From Leuconostocaceae bacterium ESL0723 (GTDB lineage Bacteria; Bacillota; Bacilli; Lactobacillales; Lactobacillaceae), in contig CP113928.1 of the NCBI GenBank assembly GCA_029392055.1, positions 928,501 through 992,500 on the forward strand: a DNA stretch of 64,000 bases, given 5' to 3'. Made by a program: the position numbers and the translations under genes. Positions within the stretch are counted from its first letter, which is position 1. The number at the start of each line of letters is the position of its first letter. Below, piece after piece: positions 54,887 to 64,000 of this stretch. The notes below the pieces were generated by a model that saw nothing but the letters and a program-made list of their open reading frames with translations, was not told where the DNA came from and did not search any database.

Positions 54887-55663
54887 TTATTTTTCGTTTT
54901 CAGGGAAGACAACCACAGTTGGGTCAGCTGGCTGCTGGTCAGTCGCGGCTGGCTCAGTGGCTGCTGGGGCAGCCGGCTCGGTTGGAACGGCTGCTTCTTG
55001 AGCTTCACTGTCGGCTGGTGCCTCGCTGTGACTTTCAGCTGGCTGACTAGCTTCAGCAGTCGTCGCCTCAGATTCAGACTTAGGTGCTGGGGTTTCAGAC
55101 TGCGAAGCAGGAACTGGGTTGCTGTCGTGGTTAAGGACCTTCTTTGAGAGCGTATCAGTTGGCAAAAGTGATACGGCAGCATCCAACTGCTGACTTTCCA
55201 AGAGCTGCTTTTGCTGCTCGATAATGGCCAAGAAGGCGGCCCGGAAATCAGCAACCTGGCTACGCAGATGATTTTGCTCGTTAACCAAATCAGTGTTCTC
55301 ATGAGCCAAGCGCTCTGACTCCATGTCAGCCTTAGTGCGCGCGTCACTGATAATCTTAGTGGCGGCTTCTTGGGCATGGGTCAACTGCCGTTTAACTTCG
55401 GCATCTGTCTCAGTCCGCAAACGGTTAGCAGCATCCTGGGCCACGATGATTGACTGGTTAACCTCATCACGCTGACCTTCCAGCTGGTTAATCCGAGCCT
55501 GCAACTGGCTGTTTTGCGTTGATACTTGGTCGTACTTAGCAATCAGGTTGCGGTAATCGTTATTAACGCTGTCTAAGAAAATATCAACATCCTTAGCGAC
55601 GTAGGCCTTAGCGCCCTTACGGGGAAACTCATGATTTAAAATCTCATCTGGTGTTAATGCCAT
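54887..55663 (-). CDS. divIVA: Cell division protein DivIVA
   Basis: About 258 residues from ATG 55663 (MALTPDEILNHEFPRKG), a coiled-coil protein that binds curved membrane at poles and septa. The N-terminal membrane-binding domain covers about residues 1-60 (VAKDVDIFLDSVNNDYRNLI). Coiled coil about 35-165 with Gln/Glu/Ala heptads. A long acidic Ala/Pro/Glu/Ser tail (about 175-258) is probably disordered and longer than usual. Conserved position between ylmH and the ileS T-box. Confidence 0.94.
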   Translation of the reverse strand: MALTPDEILNHEFPRKGAKAYVAKDVDIFLDSVNNDYRNLIAKYDQVSTQNSQLQARINQLEGQRDEVNQSIIVAQDAANRLRTETDAEVKRQLTHAQEAATKIISDARTKADMESERLAHENTDLVNEQNHLRSQVADFRAAFLAIIEQQKQLLESQQLDAAVSLLPTDTLSKKVLNHDSNPVPASQSETPAPKSESEATTAEASQPAESHSEAPADSEAQEAAVPTEPAAPAATEPAATDQQPADPTVVVFPENEK

Positions 55664-55693
55664 ATACAATCTTCCTCTCTCGGTATGAGTATC

Positions 55694-56491
55694 TTAACGT
55701 TTAATAATATTCACGGTTGCTTTTATTTTATCCTTTTTGGTATGGCCTGCCAATGCTTTTAGCTGAATTCGGCCAAAATGGCGGACCGAGACCGTATCGG
55801 CCAAGGAAATTAGGCGATTATTCTTCTGAACTGGCACCCAATTGACCCGAACTAGGCCCTGGCCAATCATCTCCTGCACCCGACTACGTTGCAGGTGGAA
55901 GGCCGCGGCCACGACCTGGTCCAAACGCAGGGAACTTAGTAGAAGCAGCTCTTGTTCCCCTTCGTCTAGCTTTAAAAAAATCTGGGATAGGTCGAGTGGT
56001 TCCAGTTTAACTTTACTGTGCTTAATTTTGACCAGGTTGGTGGCTACAAAATCAGCTAGGCGCCGGTCTAAGACCAGCTGCCAATCCCGACCACCGTCAT
56101 CGGTTAAAATATCGCCAACCATCTCCCGCTCAATGCCTAGGTTTAAGACGGCCCCGAGGATGTCAGCATGGTGGAGTTCCGTAAACTTCTGCGGATAGTC
56201 CACCTTTAACAGCGCGAGGTCAAAATCTGACCGCTGGGGTTCAAAGTAATCCGGAGCGACAATGGCCCGCCGGGCTTCCGCCCCACAAGTTCCCCCATCA
56301 AAGAAGAGTTTCAAATCAGCGGCCCGGTTGACCAAACTTTGCAGGATAAACTGCTGACGTGGATTTAGAAAACCGGTTAAAACCTGCCGGTACTCCTGCT
56401 GGGCCTGGCTAATCCAATCCCCAGCCTGCTGCAAGAATTGTTGTTCTTCGGGGGCAAAATGCTGGCCCACGTTAGCAGAAACTGTGCTCAT
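55694..56491 (-). CDS. ylmH: YlmH-like RNA-binding protein (S4 domain)
   Basis: 265 residues. The C-terminal S4 RNA-binding domain (about 180-250) includes LRLDQVVAAAFHLQRSRVQE and GLVRVNWVPVQKNNRLISLA. The N-terminal two thirds match YlmH with DGGTCGAEARRAIVAP near residue 65. YlmH proteins have been tied to division gene clusters and, in recent work, to rescue of stalled ribosomal complexes. Lies 6 bases after yggT ends. Confidence 0.92.
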   Translation of the reverse strand: MSTVSANVGQHFAPEEQQFLQQAGDWISQAQQEYRQVLTGFLNPRQQFILQSLVNRAADLKLFFDGGTCGAEARRAIVAPDYFEPQRSDFDLALLKVDYPQKFTELHHADILGAVLNLGIEREMVGDILTDDGGRDWQLVLDRRLADFVATNLVKIKHSKVKLEPLDLSQIFLKLDEGEQELLLLSSLRLDQVVAAAFHLQRSRVQEMIGQGLVRVNWVPVQKNNRLISLADTVSVRHFGRIQLKALAGHTKKDKIKATVNIIKR

Positions 56492-56497
56492 AGATTC

Positions 56498-56752
56498 TTA
56501 CCCAATCAGGTTGGACAACAGGCTTTGTGCAAACCACAGAACCATCAGGGCGACAATTGGCGAAAAGTCCAATGGCCCGATATTAGGGATAAAGCGGAAA
56601 AGCCGCAGGTATGGCACTACCAGTTTGGCTAGTTCCCGCCCCAACCAAGATTCAGGCGCTCCTGGTAGCCAGGACATCAAAGAATAAATGATAATGGCAA
56701 AACCGTAAAACTCGAGGAAATAACTTAAAATGGTTAAAATTCCGGATAACAC
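56498..56752 (-). CDS. YggT family membrane protein
   Basis: 84 residues with two hydrophobic helices (about 4-27 and 60-82) around a conserved loop WLPGAPESWLGRELAKLVVP and LRLFRFIPNIGPLDFSPIV. YggT/YlmG proteins are found in division clusters and affect membrane or nucleoid organisation in some organisms. Between sepF (12 bases) and ylmH. Confidence 0.92.
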   Translation of the reverse strand: MLSGILTILSYFLEFYGFAIIIYSLMSWLPGAPESWLGRELAKLVVPYLRLFRFIPNIGPLDFSPIVALMVLWFAQSLLSNLIG

Positions 56753-56764
56753 GGCTATCTTCCT

Positions 56765-57211
56765 TTAGTAGCGAACGTTTGGTTCCAAGTTGTCACTGAG
56801 GGAACCAGAAATTTCAAAGGTATTGGGGGTCACCAAAAAGATTGACTGGCCAATCCGTTCGATGTCACCATCAACGGCGTAAACCGCACCACCGAGGAAA
56901 TCCAAGATGCGCTTGGCCTGACCTTCATCAATCTGGGTGAAGTTAACAATGACAGCCTCGCCACCCAAGACCTGGGAAGCAATTGCCCGTGAGTCGGAAT
57001 AAACCTTGGGCTCAAAGAGGGCAATCTTGCTGCTGATATTTGCTAGGTCACGGCTAGTGATCTTAGAAGCGGCATGGCTGCGGCTAGGCTTGTTCGTAGC
57101 TGGACCAGCAACTGGCTGGTTTTGCACGGGTTGGCTAGTCTCAGCCTCGTATTCTTCATCATAGTAGTCATCATCACTACTAAACAAACGCTTAATTGAT
57201 TCAAATGCCAT
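56765..57211 (-). CDS. sepF: Cell division protein SepF
   Basis: 148 residues. N-terminal membrane-binding amphipathic helix (MAFESIKRLFSSDD), an acidic/variable linker to about 55, then the SepF core that binds FtsZ and bundles filaments: KVYSDSRAIASQVLGGEAVI, then NFTQIDEGQAKRILDFLGGA and VYAVDGDIERIGQSIFLVTP. 9 bases after ftsZ. Confidence 0.95.
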   Translation of the reverse strand: MAFESIKRLFSSDDDYYDEEYEAETSQPVQNQPVAGPATNKPSRSHAASKITSRDLANISSKIALFEPKVYSDSRAIASQVLGGEAVIVNFTQIDEGQAKRILDFLGGAVYAVDGDIERIGQSIFLVTPNTFEISGSLSDNLEPNVRY

Positions 57212-57220
57212 AATTTCTCC

Positions 57221-58513
57221 TTACCGCTTCTTAAAGAATGGGGGCTGGTCGTTGTCATCATCAGATGAAAGGTCCAAGTTGACGTTTTCTGAGTTAGATT
57301 CGACCGTGTTAAATTCTTGCTTTTGAACACCCTGGAAGCGACCATCATCACTTTGGCTGTTACCGGCAATATCCCAGTCAGCAAAAGGATCATGGCGATT
57401 AGGATCAGTCTGGTTGGTCTCAGACTGGCTGTTAGCCGCCTGATTATCGGGACGGTTAAAAAGGCTGCGCTGGCTATCAGGCGTCTGATTAGCCTGACTC
57501 TGGTTAAAGACGCTTTCAGCCTTCTGGTTACGGTCCTTAGCACCACCCAGGCCAGAAGTAGCCTGTAAACCGGTCGCAATCACGGTAATCCGGATTGAAT
57601 CGCCCAGGTTTTCATCGATTGAAGTACCAAAGATAACGTTGACGTCCCGGCCAGCTTCCTGGTTAATGACGTCAGCGGCTGACTGAGCTTCAAACAAGGA
57701 CATGTCTGGGCCACCAGTAATATTCAACAAGACATCTTCGGCACCGGCCATATCAACTTCAAGCAAAGGAGAAGAAATGGCGGCCTTGGTGGCATCGGTT
57801 GCCCGTGACTCACCATTGGCCATACCTACACCCATCAGGGCTGGTCCGGCATTCTTCATGACCGTCTTAACATCGGCAAAGTCCAGGTTGATGAAGCCAG
57901 GGTTGGTAATCAGTTCTGAAATACCACGGACACCTTGGGCCACCACGTCATCAACAATCTTAAAGGCTTCTGATAATGGTGTCTTAAGATCGATCCGGTC
58001 CTTTAGTCGTTCGTTGGTGATAACAATCAATGAATCAACGGACTCAGAGAGAGCCTCTAAACCTTCAACCGCATAGCGGCTCCGCTTAGGACCTTCCCAA
58101 CTAAAGGGACGGGTAACGACGGCGACCGTCAAGGCACCCTGATCTTTAGCAATCTGGGCAACTACCGGGGCAGCACCATTTCCAGTTCCACCACCCATTC
58201 CAGCAGTGATAACCACCATGTCAGCGCCTTGTAAGGCCTGGGCAATCTCTTCTGAAGATTCCTCAGCGGCCTTAGCACCCCGTTCTGGGTTAGAACCAGC
58301 ACCCAGTCCACCAGTCAACTTGGGACCGATTTGGACCTTTACGTCGGCCTTAGATTTTTCTAGGGCTTGGACATCTGTGTTGGCGACGATGAATTCAACA
58401 CCGCTAATACCTTCATCAATCATGTGGTTAACAGCGTTAGAACCGCCGCCACCTACACCGATGACCTTAATCACTGCGCCCGCACTGCCTTGGGCCTGAT
58501 CTGAGAAACTCAT
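57221..58513 (-). CDS. ftsZ: Cell division GTPase FtsZ
   Basis: 430 residues forming the division ring. GTP-binding signature [17 protein letters not shown] near residue 105, after [20 protein letters not shown] at 15-34. The T7 synergy loop lies in [20 protein letters not shown] near residue 208. The core ends near 315; a Gln/Asn/Ser-rich linker follows, and the C-terminal peptide [11 protein letters not shown] fits the FtsA/SepF-binding tail. 20 bases after ftsA. Confidence 0.98.
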   Translation of the reverse strand: MSFSDQAQGSAGAVIKVIGVGGGGSNAVNHMIDEGISGVEFIVANTDVQALEKSKADVKVQIGPKLTGGLGAGSNPERGAKAAEESSEEIAQALQGADMVVITAGMGGGTGNGAAPVVAQIAKDQGALTVAVVTRPFSWEGPKRSRYAVEGLEALSESVDSLIVITNERLKDRIDLKTPLSEAFKIVDDVVAQGVRGISELITNPGFINLDFADVKTVMKNAGPALMGVGMANGESRATDATKAAISSPLLEVDMAGAEDVLLNITGGPDMSLFEAQSAADVINQEAGRDVNVIFGTSIDENLGDSIRITVIATGLQATSGLGGAKDRNQKAESVFNQSQANQTPDSQRSLFNRPDNQAANSQSETNQTDPNRHDPFADWDIAGNSQSDDGRFQGVQKQEFNTVESNSENVNLDLSSDDDNDQPPFFKKR

Positions 58514-58533
58514 GAATTCACTCCTTAAATGTT

Positions 58534-59874
58534 TTAGTCGTCTTTGTCGGTAAACAGACCGCTTAGCTTCTGTCCCATCCGGTGGAAGAAGCCCTGCTTG
58601 GGTTGGTCTTCGATAAACTCGTCATCGTCAGCTGACCAAACCATATCATCCTGGTTAGCTGCTTCGTCTGCCTGGGCTGAATGTGCCACATGGGCATTGC
58701 CCGAAACCAGGGCGTTCATGATGACCCCTTTTACTACCCGCTGAAGTTCACTTTGTTGGGCTTGGTAAAGGGTAAAGGCGAAAGCTCGGGTAAAGCCGGG
58801 ATGACGGACGCCAATTTGGTTAGGAACCGCTAAACGCGCGTTACTACCAAGCATTTCCTGGGCCAGTTCCAAGGAACCGGGCAGGGCTGAATTACCACCA
58901 GTGATGATAAAGCCACCGGGCAATTCCATGGCGCCGACCATAGACAAACGTTCGCCAAGCCGTTCATAAATCTGCTCTAAGCGAGCATTGATAATCTCGG
59001 CTAGGTAGGCCTCGCTGACGGTCTGGGTCTCGCTGTCGCCAACTACTTTTACCGCAAAGTTTTCCCCTTCAGGTGCTAGCTCAGGCAAGGCGTAACCGTG
59101 GTCACGCTTAATGCTTTCAGCGTCCTGATAGGAAACGCCAAGAACCGTGGAAATGTCCTTAGTGACGTTGTCGCCCCCCTCGGGGTCGACAAAGGTAAAC
59201 TTCAACTTGTGGTCGTGGATGATGGCCGCGGTACTCTGGCCACCGGCCAAATCAATCAAGACCGAACCAAAGTCCTGCTCACCATCGTCTAAGATGGTCT
59301 TACCCATCGCCAAGGGGGTCAGGACAAACTCACTAACCCGTAGACCAGCCTTTTCGACGGCCATCTTCAAGTTATCTAAGAGTTTGGCCGGCCCTAAGTA
59401 GGCCATCCCCCGCATTTCCAGCCGCACGCCAATCATATCGCTGGGGTCGGTAATGCCATCAAAGCCATCAACGATAAACTCGTCGGGGACTAACTCAATG
59501 ACCTCTCGGTCGGTTGGAATATTATTTTCCAGCGACTGGTGAATCACGTTGGCCACATCTTCGTAAGTAATCCGCTTATTCTGGTTGGCAATCGAGACCA
59601 AGCCATCAACGTTAACGATACTAAGTTGGTTGGCTGGTACCCCAACGACGGCCTGGTCAATGCTAATGTTGGCCTTGCTGGCAGCCTCATCAACCGCTGC
59701 CTTAATGGCCTTGGCCGTCGCCGTAATATCACCGACAACTCCCTGGTAGATGCCCTGAGAAGGGGCACTGCCAGTCGCAATTACGTTAAATTGTTTTCCA
59801 TCGACTTGGGAAACGATGACTTTAATCAAGGTCGTGCCAATGTCTAAGCCGACAATCACGTCCGATGGGTTCAT
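58534..59874 (-). CDS. ftsA: Cell division protein FtsA
   Basis: A 446-residue actin-like ATPase tethering FtsZ to the membrane. Phosphate motifs: [20 protein letters not shown] (residues 6-25), [19 protein letters not shown] near residue 208, and [19 protein letters not shown] near residue 315. The 1C domain is at about 85-165. C-terminal amphipathic helix [18 protein letters not shown] for membrane binding. An acidic, Gln/Asp-rich linker precedes it. Confidence 0.97.
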   Translation of the reverse strand: MNPSDVIVGLDIGTTLIKVIVSQVDGKQFNVIATGSAPSQGIYQGVVGDITATAKAIKAAVDEAASKANISIDQAVVGVPANQLSIVNVDGLVSIANQNKRITYEDVANVIHQSLENNIPTDREVIELVPDEFIVDGFDGITDPSDMIGVRLEMRGMAYLGPAKLLDNLKMAVEKAGLRVSEFVLTPLAMGKTILDDGEQDFGSVLIDLAGGQSTAAIIHDHKLKFTFVDPEGGDNVTKDISTVLGVSYQDAESIKRDHGYALPELAPEGENFAVKVVGDSETQTVSEAYLAEIINARLEQIYERLGERLSMVGAMELPGGFIITGGNSALPGSLELAQEMLGSNARLAVPNQIGVRHPGFTRAFAFTLYQAQQSELQRVVKGVIMNALVSGNAHVAHSAQADEAANQDDMVWSADDDEFIEDQPKQGFFHRMGQKLSGLFTDKDD

Positions 59875-59967
59875 ATGGTGCTTCCCCTTTAGTAATTTTT
59901 AAAAATTTTACCTAACCGTAATATTACCATAAAGGCCCCGCAGAATATACGTTTGTTAGGATTTTTA

Positions 59968-60795
59968 TTAGCTATTGCGGGACTGGCTCGACTGTGACTG
60001 GCTGCTAGAGCTAGACTGGCTTGACTGCGATTGGCTACTTGCACTCTGCGCACTGGAATCGCTAGCACTGTGCTGTTCAGAATCGCTCGAACCGTACGGA
60101 TAGGAATAAGAACCGTACTGCAAATCGACAATCCCCTTGTCCTTCATCTGTGCCACAATACTAGGATAATAAGGCAGCTTGTCCATGAAGGTCGACTGGC
60201 TGGCATAGACTGTGTTGCCATCGTCCATCACCAGAATTAGCCGTTCAGAATTATTACTGACGGGTGACATGATAATCTGACTGATGTCATGCCGGACCAC
60301 GTAATCCAGCTGAGCAACCCCTAGCGCAGTGTCCTTCTCCTGGTTAACCGTTTTAAAACCACTGTAAATGGGGGCGGTGCCATCCGGCCCACTCACGTTT
60401 TTGGGGTTACCGTCCCGGTCTAACTCGACCCAGTGGCCACTCCGTTTGACAAAGCCAGTGTTAATTTTTTCAATAACATTAATCGCTAGGACATCGCCCT
60501 TAACCTGAACCTGGACCTGCTGAATCCGCCGGTTGGACTGGGACAGCCGTTGGGCTAAGAAATATTCCTGCCCCACCACCTGCCAGCGGTAGAGGTTATG
60601 GTCAATGCCCATCTCATCCTTGGCATCGGCCGTGGTGATATTAACAGCATTAACGCTGACTTTCGTGATTTTTTCCCAAGGACGTACCCAAACCAAAAGG
60701 ACCCCAATGCAAAGCACAAAAATCAGGCTGGCTTGCCGGATGGGGTGAAGATGGTAATCCAATTGTACGGGTCGTCTTTGAAAAAAATTTTTCAC
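59968..60795 (-). CDS. divIB: Cell division protein DivIB/FtsQ
   Basis: About 275 residues. A GTG start at 60795 is preferred: GGAG lies 7 bases upstream, while a TTG 15 bases earlier has no site. Short cytoplasmic N-terminus, one membrane segment (ASLIFVLCIGVLLVWVRPW, about 22-40), a POTRA domain (about 45-115) and a beta domain. From about residue 235 it ends in a 40-residue tail almost wholly of Ser, Gln and Ala. DivIB stabilises the divisome with DivIC and FtsL outside the membrane. Directly after murG (4-base gap). Confidence 0.9.
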   Translation of the reverse strand: MKNFFQRRPVQLDYHLHPIRQASLIFVLCIGVLLVWVRPWEKITKVSVNAVNITTADAKDEMGIDHNLYRWQVVGQEYFLAQRLSQSNRRIQQVQVQVKGDVLAINVIEKINTGFVKRSGHWVELDRDGNPKNVSGPDGTAPIYSGFKTVNQEKDTALGVAQLDYVVRHDISQIIMSPVSNNSERLILVMDDGNTVYASQSTFMDKLPYYPSIVAQMKDKGIVDLQYGSYSYPYGSSDSEQHSASDSSAQSASSQSQSSQSSSSSQSQSSQSRNS

Positions 60796-60799
60796 TACT

Positions 60800-61900
60800 T
60801 TACTCCGCAATGGCGTCTAGTACCAACTTATAGAGCTGGTCACCGGCATCGGGCTGGCTAATCGCTTCCGCCTTAGCCGCCATCTCAGTCCGCAACTTGG
60901 GATCTTGCATGATCTTATCAGCTGCTGCTAACAGGGCTGGACCAGAAAAGTCTGGTTCCAAAATCATTAAGGCCGCTCCGACCTCAACTAGGCTGCGGGC
61001 ATTTTTACGCTGGTGATCCCCAGTCACATAGGGACTGGGCACTAAGATTGATGGAATCCCCAGGGTGGTAATCTCAGCAATTGAGGTTGCACCGGCCCGG
61101 GCCACAATGGCACTGGTCTTAGCCAAGACCGAAGGCATGTCATTGATATAGGGCAAAATCTTGACGTTGGCCGCCGGTTGAATGCCGTTTTCAGCCAACT
61201 GTTCTTGAAAATGATCAAAGCGCTTTGGCCCAGTGACCACGACCACCTGGTAGTCGCGCTGGTTAAATTCTGGCAAGGCTGCTAGGACCGCGGCATTGAT
61301 GGCTGGCGCCCCCTGCGAACCGCCAAAAATCAGAAGCGTGGGCACCTGGTCGCTCAGACCATAGGTCTGCCAGGAAAAATCGCTATGTAGTCCCGCTACT
61401 TGCTGGGCCCGTGGGTTACCAACTAACTGGGTTTTACCAGCTGGGAACTGGTCACGAGCTTCGGGAAAGGCAATCCCAATCTTAGTGGCCTTGCGGGCCA
61501 AAAAGCGGTTGGTAACACCGGCCACTGAATTTTGTTCATGGATGACCGTGGGAATGTGAAGGCGTTGAGCCGCATAAACCACGGCCCCACTCACGTAACC
61601 CCCGGTACCAATCACCACGTCAGGTTTGAAGGCTTTAATAATTTTTTTAGCCTGGTGGACCGCCTTTAAAAACAGCCAAACCGTCTTAAAATTATCCAGG
61701 GAAAGCGAGCGCTTAAAACCTTGGAGGGCCAGCTGATCAAAGGGCATCCCGGTTGGGGGCACGATGTTAGACTCGACCCCTCTAAGGGAACCGACATATA
61801 AAAACTGGGCATCGGGTTGGTGACCCTTGATCACATCTGCTAGGGCCAGGGCTGGGTAGATATGTCCCCCGGTTCCGCCACCGGATAAAATCACACGCAT
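60800..61900 (-). CDS. murG: UDP-GlcNAc--undecaprenyl-PP-MurNAc-pentapeptide GlcNAc transferase
   Basis: About 366 residues from ATG 61900 ([20 protein letters not shown]); an upstream ATG is also in frame but overlaps murD. Converts lipid I to lipid II. Gly-rich loops: [11 protein letters not shown] (7-17), [17 protein letters not shown] near residue 93, and the UDP-GlcNAc site [16 protein letters not shown] near residue 188 with [20 protein letters not shown] near residue 265. 13 bases after murD. Confidence 0.97.
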   Translation of the reverse strand: MRVILSGGGTGGHIYPALALADVIKGHQPDAQFLYVGSLRGVESNIVPPTGMPFDQLALQGFKRSLSLDNFKTVWLFLKAVHQAKKIIKAFKPDVVIGTGGYVSGAVVYAAQRLHIPTVIHEQNSVAGVTNRFLARKATKIGIAFPEARDQFPAGKTQLVGNPRAQQVAGLHSDFSWQTYGLSDQVPTLLIFGGSQGAPAINAAVLAALPEFNQRDYQVVVVTGPKRFDHFQEQLAENGIQPAANVKILPYINDMPSVLAKTSAIVARAGATSIAEITTLGIPSILVPSPYVTGDHQRKNARSLVEVGAALMILEPDFSGPALLAAADKIMQDPKLRTEMAAKAEAISQPDAGDQLYKLVLDAIAE

Positions 61901-61913
61901 AAACTTTTCCTTC

Positions 61914-63266
61914 TTACTGCTCACGGTTCAGGGCCTCAGACAAGGCCTCCGCGTATATTTGACCCCGCACTTCAAAGTTATCGTACTGGTCCCAACTAGC
62001 TGCTGCCGGTGACAGCAAGACCACGTCACCGGGTTCAGCTATTTTGACTGCTATTGGGGCCGCCTGCCGGACGTCGCGAACCGCAATCACTGGCAGGTGG
62101 GCTTCCCGGGCTAAGGCGACGACTTTTTGCTGGGTCTGGCCAAAGGCAATTACGCCCTTGACATGCTTCATGTTTGGCAGGAGGCGGTTTAAGTCATCCC
62201 CCCGATCCAGACCACCCGCCAACCAAATCGTAGGCTGGTCAAAACTATCCAAGGCAGTCTGGGTGGCCTCAATATCAGTGGCTTTAGAGTCGTTATAAAA
62301 GGCCACCCCGTGGTCGGTGAAAAGGTACTCTAGGCGGTGCTTAACCCCACCAAAGGTCTTTAGCACCTGGGCCATGGCCGCTAAACTAGCACCGGCCAGC
62401 TTGGCAGCAGCCACGGCGGCTAAAATATTTTCCAAGTTATGGGGACCAACCAGTTTAATATCCTTTAAGGCCGTCACTGGTTCCCGGTCAACGACCAGCT
62501 GCCCATCCTTACAATCGGCAAAGTAACCCGGTCGAGTCCGCGAGAACTCCAGCACTTGAGCCTGGGTTTTTTCGGCAAAATCGGGAGAATCCTTACCGGC
62601 CGCATTCAAGACCAGGTACTGGTCAGGACGCTGGTCCTTAGTAATCCGAAACTTAGCAGCCACATAATTTTCCCGGGTCTTGTGGTAGTCCAGGTGGTTG
62701 GCAAAGATGTTGGTAATTACGGCAATATCAGGGGCCAGTTCCGGAATACCCAGGAGCTGAAAGCTAGATAGCTCCAGCAACAAAGTGTCTTTAGGCCCTA
62801 AATCAGCAACCACTTCACAGACCGGGGTGCCAATGTTACCGGCCGTGGTCACATCAATGCCAGCGGTTGATAGCATTTGGCTAATCAAGGTCGTCGTGGT
62901 GGTCTTACCGTTGGAACCGGTCACCGCAATCAGACGGCCGGTAAAGGTTGACAGGGCGACGGCTACTTCGGTGAGCACCGGGATACCGGCTGCCGTAGCA
63001 GCTGCGACAATCGGATGATCATAGGGAATGCCCGGATTTTTAACCAGGTAGTCAAAGTCATCGCGGAACTGTTCCACCTGATCATTGGGGGCAAAAACAA
63101 CCCCCTCGGCTACTAATTTTTTAACACTGTCGTCAGCTGGGATTGGCTTTTGGTTAGCCACGGTCACCTTGGCGCCCAGTTGAACTAGGCGCTCAGTCGC
63201 CGCCTTACCTGACCGGGCCCAGCCCAGTACTAATACCCGTTTATTGTTGAAGTTCAAGCCCGCCAT
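61914..63266 (-). CDS. murD: UDP-N-acetylmuramoylalanine--D-glutamate ligase
   Basis: A 450-residue ligase adding D-Glu to UDP-MurNAc-Ala. N-terminal Rossmann domain ([19 protein letters not shown]), ATP-binding P-loop [15 protein letters not shown] near residue 114, [19 protein letters not shown] near residue 187, and [20 protein letters not shown] near residue 305. C-terminal [11 protein letters not shown] and [15 protein letters not shown]. The usual Ala/Gly-rich start is WARSGKAA. 41 bases after mraY. Confidence 0.97.
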   Translation of the reverse strand: MAGLNFNNKRVLVLGWARSGKAATERLVQLGAKVTVANQKPIPADDSVKKLVAEGVVFAPNDQVEQFRDDFDYLVKNPGIPYDHPIVAAATAAGIPVLTEVAVALSTFTGRLIAVTGSNGKTTTTTLISQMLSTAGIDVTTAGNIGTPVCEVVADLGPKDTLLLELSSFQLLGIPELAPDIAVITNIFANHLDYHKTRENYVAAKFRITKDQRPDQYLVLNAAGKDSPDFAEKTQAQVLEFSRTRPGYFADCKDGQLVVDREPVTALKDIKLVGPHNLENILAAVAAAKLAGASLAAMAQVLKTFGGVKHRLEYLFTDHGVAFYNDSKATDIEATQTALDSFDQPTIWLAGGLDRGDDLNRLLPNMKHVKGVIAFGQTQQKVVALAREAHLPVIAVRDVRQAAPIAVKIAEPGDVVLLSPAAASWDQYDNFEVRGQIYAEALSEALNREQ

Positions 63267-63307
63267 GCGGCCCCCCTATTTACATATTTATAAAATTTAA
63301 ACTCTAG

Positions 63308-64000
63308 TTAAACCAGGAAATACACACCCACCAGGGCTAAGACCAAAGTGATTCCCCAGAAGAGAAAGTCAATCTGCCATTCGCGCCAGCCAAACTGCTC
63401 AAAGGAGTGGTGGATTGGCGCCATGGGGAAGACCCGCTTTTTAAAGAAGTGATAGCTGATGGTTTGAATGATGACCGACAGAGTCTCAATCACAAAGATT
63501 AGGCCAAACCAAACCAGGGAAAGGGCGGCATGGAGAAGGATTGATTCAATGGCTAAACCAGCCCCCAGCGCTAATGACCCGGTATCACCCATGAAAATTT
63601 TGGCCTTGGGATGGTTGTAAAACAGAAAGGCAATCAAGGCCCCAATCAGGGCCAGGTTAAAGGTCACAATGCTGGGATTATTGGCCTGCCAGGCAATCCA
63701 AGTATAGACGCCATAAACAATCACACTACATCCGGCCAAAAGACCATCCAGACCATCGGTTAAGTTGGTGGCATTTGACCAGCCGACCAACCAGAACCAG
63801 AGGAAGAAGAAGTAGAAGGGCCCCAGATAAACTGGACCAACCACTGGTAAGGTGATGACAAAGGGCACTTTTAAGACCCACATCAAAATCAAAACTGCCA
63901 AAGCACTAATAGTCTGAGCCGCCAACTTAGGCTTGAAATGGAAACCCTCATCGCTGTGCCGGACTAATTTCAGGCCATCATCAATCCCGCCAATCAGGGC
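63308..64000 (-). CDS. mraY: Phospho-MurNAc-pentapeptide transferase, 5' end outside window
   Basis: The C-terminal 230 residues of the integral membrane enzyme making lipid I. The frame stays open to the window edge; upstream codons read GGIDDGLKLVRHSDEGF, the conserved metal/UDP loop after the second aspartate motif. Then follow NLTDGLDGLLAGCSVIVYG, NHPKAKIFMGDTGSLALGAG and PMAPIHHSFEQFGWREWQID (His-rich loop) with several hydrophobic helices between. Start codon and first membrane segments are outside. Confidence 0.95.
   Translation of the reverse strand, partial: ALIGGIDDGLKLVRHSDEGFHFKPKLAAQTISALAVLILMWVLKVPFVITLPVVGPVYLGPFYFFFLWFWLVGWSNATNLTDGLDGLLAGCSVIVYGVYTWIAWQANNPSIVTFNLALIGALIAFLFYNHPKAKIFMGDTGSLALGAGLAIESILLHAALSLVWFGLIFVIETLSVIIQTISYHFFKKRVFPMAPIHHSFEQFGWREWQIDFLFWGITLVLALVGVYFLV

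Noticed and set aside
54829-55377. 182-residue minus-strand frame overlapping divIVA
   Set aside because: A frame-shifted shadow of the divIVA coding region; Leu/Ser/Arg-rich, with no homology I recognise.

Overview
This 64 kb window is a stretch of chromosome from a lactic acid bacterium, most probably of the family Lactobacillaceae. The support is the Gram-positive division and cell-wall cluster order (mraY-murD-murG-divIB-ftsA-ftsZ-sepF-yggT-ylmH-divIVA-ileS), two T-box leaders, LPxTG proteins with KxYKxGKxW-type signal peptides, a DUF1831 protein, and strong AGGAGG ribosome binding sites. Base composition looks close to half G+C by eye. I cannot fix the genus. Nearly all genes lie on the minus strand. 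I see no insertion sequence, prophage, CRISPR array or rRNA operon.

Layout. 1-4.7 kb: a partial unknown gene, a divergent PRPP synthetase, recD2, a histidine phosphatase and a DUF1831 protein. 4.8-15.3 kb: a Wzx/Wzy-type exopolysaccharide operon (Wzz, priming sugar transferase, two GT4 and three GT2 enzymes, EpsG-like polymerase, flippase) with an rRNA methyltransferase gene (rsmF) embedded in it. 15.4-20 kb: map, two LPxTG surface proteins (one with a Pro/Thr stalk, one with three NEAT-like repeats and Ser/Ala linkers) and a small CsbD-like stress protein. 20-26 kb: a D,D-carboxypeptidase, upp, tRNA-Arg(CCU), then a four-gene unit around nadV (unknown protein, NadV, fructosamine-kinase-like protein, ECF S-component). 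26-35 kb: DedA, amino acid permease, thrS with a T-box, a 39-residue ORF, flavodoxin, yebC, pgpA, the serCA operon with a probable attenuator, and tRNA-Leu(CAG).

35.2-41.6 kb: a tightly coupled asp3-asp2-asp1-gtfB-gtfA unit of the accessory Sec glycosylation and export system. It has no secA2 or secY2, a GtfB lacking its catalytic half, and an Asp3 with a long extra domain. 41.7-46.2 kb: pta, ung, two conserved unknown genes and cardiolipin synthase. 46.3-51.7 kb: apt, recJ, rnz, trmD, rimM and an rpsP with a long C-terminal extension. 51.8-64 kb: ileS with a T-box, followed upstream by the division and cell-wall cluster, ending inside mraY.

How the parts fit. The two surface proteins carry exactly the signal-peptide type that the accessory Sec pathway recognises. 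One of them has Ser/Ala-rich linkers that would suit O-glycosylation by GtfA/GtfB, so the asp/gtf unit at 35-41 kb may serve the surface proteins at 16-20 kb. Together with the exopolysaccharide operon, sortase-type anchors and the cell-wall cluster, much of the window concerns the cell envelope. The items I would check first are the reduced accessory Sec unit, the serCA leader, the PRPP synthetase that has lost its catalytic-loop residues, the S16 fusion, and two apparently leaderless promoters.
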